Assembly: GCA_012521455.1 (NCBI GenBank)
Contig: JAAYMJ010000256.1
Coordinates: 1-7,301 of the forward strand
Direction: 5' to 3'
Source of the DNA: Clostridiaceae bacterium
GTDB taxonomy: Bacteria; Bacillota; Clostridia; UMGS1883; JAAYMJ01
Length of the DNA stretch: 7,301 nucleotides
In this document: positions 7,042 through 7,301 of the stretch, piece after piece
Layout of the letters: each line of letters starts with the position of its first letter
Position numbering within the stretch: position 1 is the first letter of the stretch
Notes under the pieces: model-generated
Databases searched by the model: none
What the model was told of the DNA's origin: nothing
The model's input: the letters and a program-made list of their open reading frames with translations, nothing else
Made by a program: the position numbers and the translations under genes

Positions 7042-7087
7042 AATATACATAAAAACCAAAGCCTGGGCTTGGGCTTTTATGTATATT
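7042..7087. repeat. Long inverted repeat over the cas promoter -10 and transcription start
   Basis: Two perfect 13-bp arms (AATATACATAAAA at 7042-7054 and its complement at 7075-7087) flank a 20-bp centre that itself has partial dyad symmetry (CCAAGC and GCTTTGG on the minus strand). The right arm overlaps the -10 box, and the repeat extends to about +37. As DNA it could be an operator for a dimeric regulator. As RNA, the portion from about 7079 would form a 5' hairpin followed on the minus strand by a run of seven T (7037-7043), resembling an attenuator. The sequence does not decide between these. Confidence 0.7.
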
Positions 7088-7113
7088 ATAACAACAATAC
7101 AATAATATGTCAA
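7085..7113 (-). promoter_or_regulatory. Consensus sigma-70/sigma-A promoter of the cas operon
   Basis: On the minus strand TTGACA (7108-7113) is separated by exactly 17 bp from TATAAT (7085-7090), and TG one base before the -10 (TGTTATAAT) makes it an extended -10 promoter. Both hexamers match consensus perfectly. The expected transcription start is near 7077-7079, leaving an untranslated leader of about 95 nt before cas3. No other gene lies between it and cas3, and the downstream genes are tightly spaced or overlapping, so it should drive the whole cas3-cas5-cas8-cas7-cas4-cas1 operon. Such a strong core promoter would be expected to need control; the overlapping inverted repeat is a candidate. 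Confidence 0.85.
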
Positions 7114-7128
7114 AAAATGAATGGCCAA

Positions 7129-7149
7129 TTTTGTCGGGATGCGACAAAA
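7129..7149. repeat. Short perfect hairpin between array and cas promoter, possible CRISPR-repeat relic
   Basis: TTTTGTCG (7129-7136) and CGACAAAA (7142-7149) form an 8-bp perfect stem around a 5-nt loop. On the minus strand it contains GTCGCATCCC, one inserted T away from the start of the array repeat (GTCGCACCCC). It lies upstream of the -35 box. It could be a decayed repeat, a structural end of the array transcript or a protein site. There is no T-run directly after it on the minus strand. Confidence 0.45.
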
Positions 7150-7163
7150 ACGCCCCATTGTTT

Positions 7164-7196
7164 TATAAAAATAATGCACCCCATACGGGGTGCGAC
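7164..7196 (-). terminator. Degenerate terminal repeat, candidate intrinsic terminator of the array transcript
   Basis: The last repeat keeps a 7-bp GC-rich stem (GCACCCC, loop GTAT, GGGGTGC at 7176-7193). The 11-nt handle, TGGATTGAAAT in the intact repeat, has become TTATTTTTATA. A strong hairpin followed by a T-rich tract is the form of a rho-independent terminator on the minus strand, about 50 bp before the -35 of the cas promoter. The degenerate handle is seen directly; termination is inferred. The tract is interrupted by A, so its efficiency is uncertain. Confidence 0.5.
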
Positions 7197-7301
7197 ATTT
7201 ACCAAAAAGTTAATACTTGAAAAAATTGAATTTCAATCCACGCACCCCATGCGGGGTGCGACACAACCAATTTTCCGTGGACACTTAATCTTGTTATTTC
7301 A
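7164..7301 (-). CRISPR. Type I-C CRISPR array, leader-distal end (continues beyond window)
   Basis: One complete repeat lies at 7230-7262, the first six bases of the next at 7296-7301, and a degenerate terminal repeat at 7164-7196, all on a 66-bp period. Spacers are 7197-7229 and 7263-7295, 33 nt each. Read on the minus strand, the repeat is GT, then a hairpin CGCACCCC-GCAT-GGGGTGCG with an 8-bp stem and tetraloop, then the 11-nt handle TGGATTGAAAT. This is the classic I-C repeat, and the handle length matches known Cas5d cleavage at the hairpin base. Orientation and the degenerate last unit place the leader to the right, outside the window, with transcription toward cas3. The first base after each repeat is A on the plus strand in both cases, so the repeat could be called 34 nt. 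Confidence 0.93.

Noticed and set aside
6961..7179. 72-codon minus-strand open frame with hydrophobic stretches upstream of cas3
   Set aside because: It runs through the degenerate CRISPR repeat, the hairpin, the promoter and the 5' leader, overlaps cas3 out of frame, and has no ribosome binding site. Its hydrophobicity comes from translated T-rich DNA.
1..7301. A novel accessory gene, toxin-antitoxin pair, ring nuclease or transposase within the locus
   Set aside because: Apart from the control region, coding sequence is nearly continuous and each gene belongs to the standard I-C set. No extra protein, insertion sequence or RNA gene was seen.

Overview
The window holds most of a type I-C (Dvulg-type) CRISPR-Cas locus, read entirely on the minus strand, plus the start of its CRISPR array. 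The DNA is visibly AT-rich. The Shine-Dalgarno sequences are strong (AGGAGG-like), and the protein sequences look like those of low-GC Gram-positive bacteria. A clostridial Firmicute is my best guess; nothing in the window fixes the genus.

Layout from right to left, the direction of transcription. Positions 7164-7301 are the leader-distal end of an array with 33-nt repeats and 33-nt spacers: one complete repeat, the edge of another at the window end, two spacers, and a terminal repeat that keeps its hairpin but has lost its 3' handle. Positions 6984-7163 are the control region. It has a perfect-consensus sigma-70 promoter (TTGACA, 17 bp, TATAAT, with an extended -10 TG) overlapped by a long inverted repeat, and a second 8-bp hairpin further upstream. 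Then come cas3 (4581-6983), cas5c (3801-4568), cas8c (1937-3826) with an internally started cas11c (1937-2329), cas7c (1073-1933), cas4 (424-1086) and the first 140 codons of cas1 (1-421). cas2 would be expected just beyond the left edge.

How the genes should work together, from knowledge of the family: Cas5c cuts the array transcript just 3' of each repeat hairpin. Cas5c, Cas7c, Cas8c and Cas11c assemble with the crRNA into the surveillance complex (Cascade). Cas3 is recruited to degrade the target DNA. Cas4, Cas1 and Cas2 select and insert new spacers. All complete genes keep their diagnostic motifs and none is frameshifted, so the locus looks functional.

I do not see an undescribed system. 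The points most worth a second look are the textbook-quality internal start for Cas11c, the dyad-covered cas promoter, the terminal repeat that resembles an intrinsic terminator, and the recurring use of C-terminal Asn-Glu-Glu codons to carry the next gene's Shine-Dalgarno.
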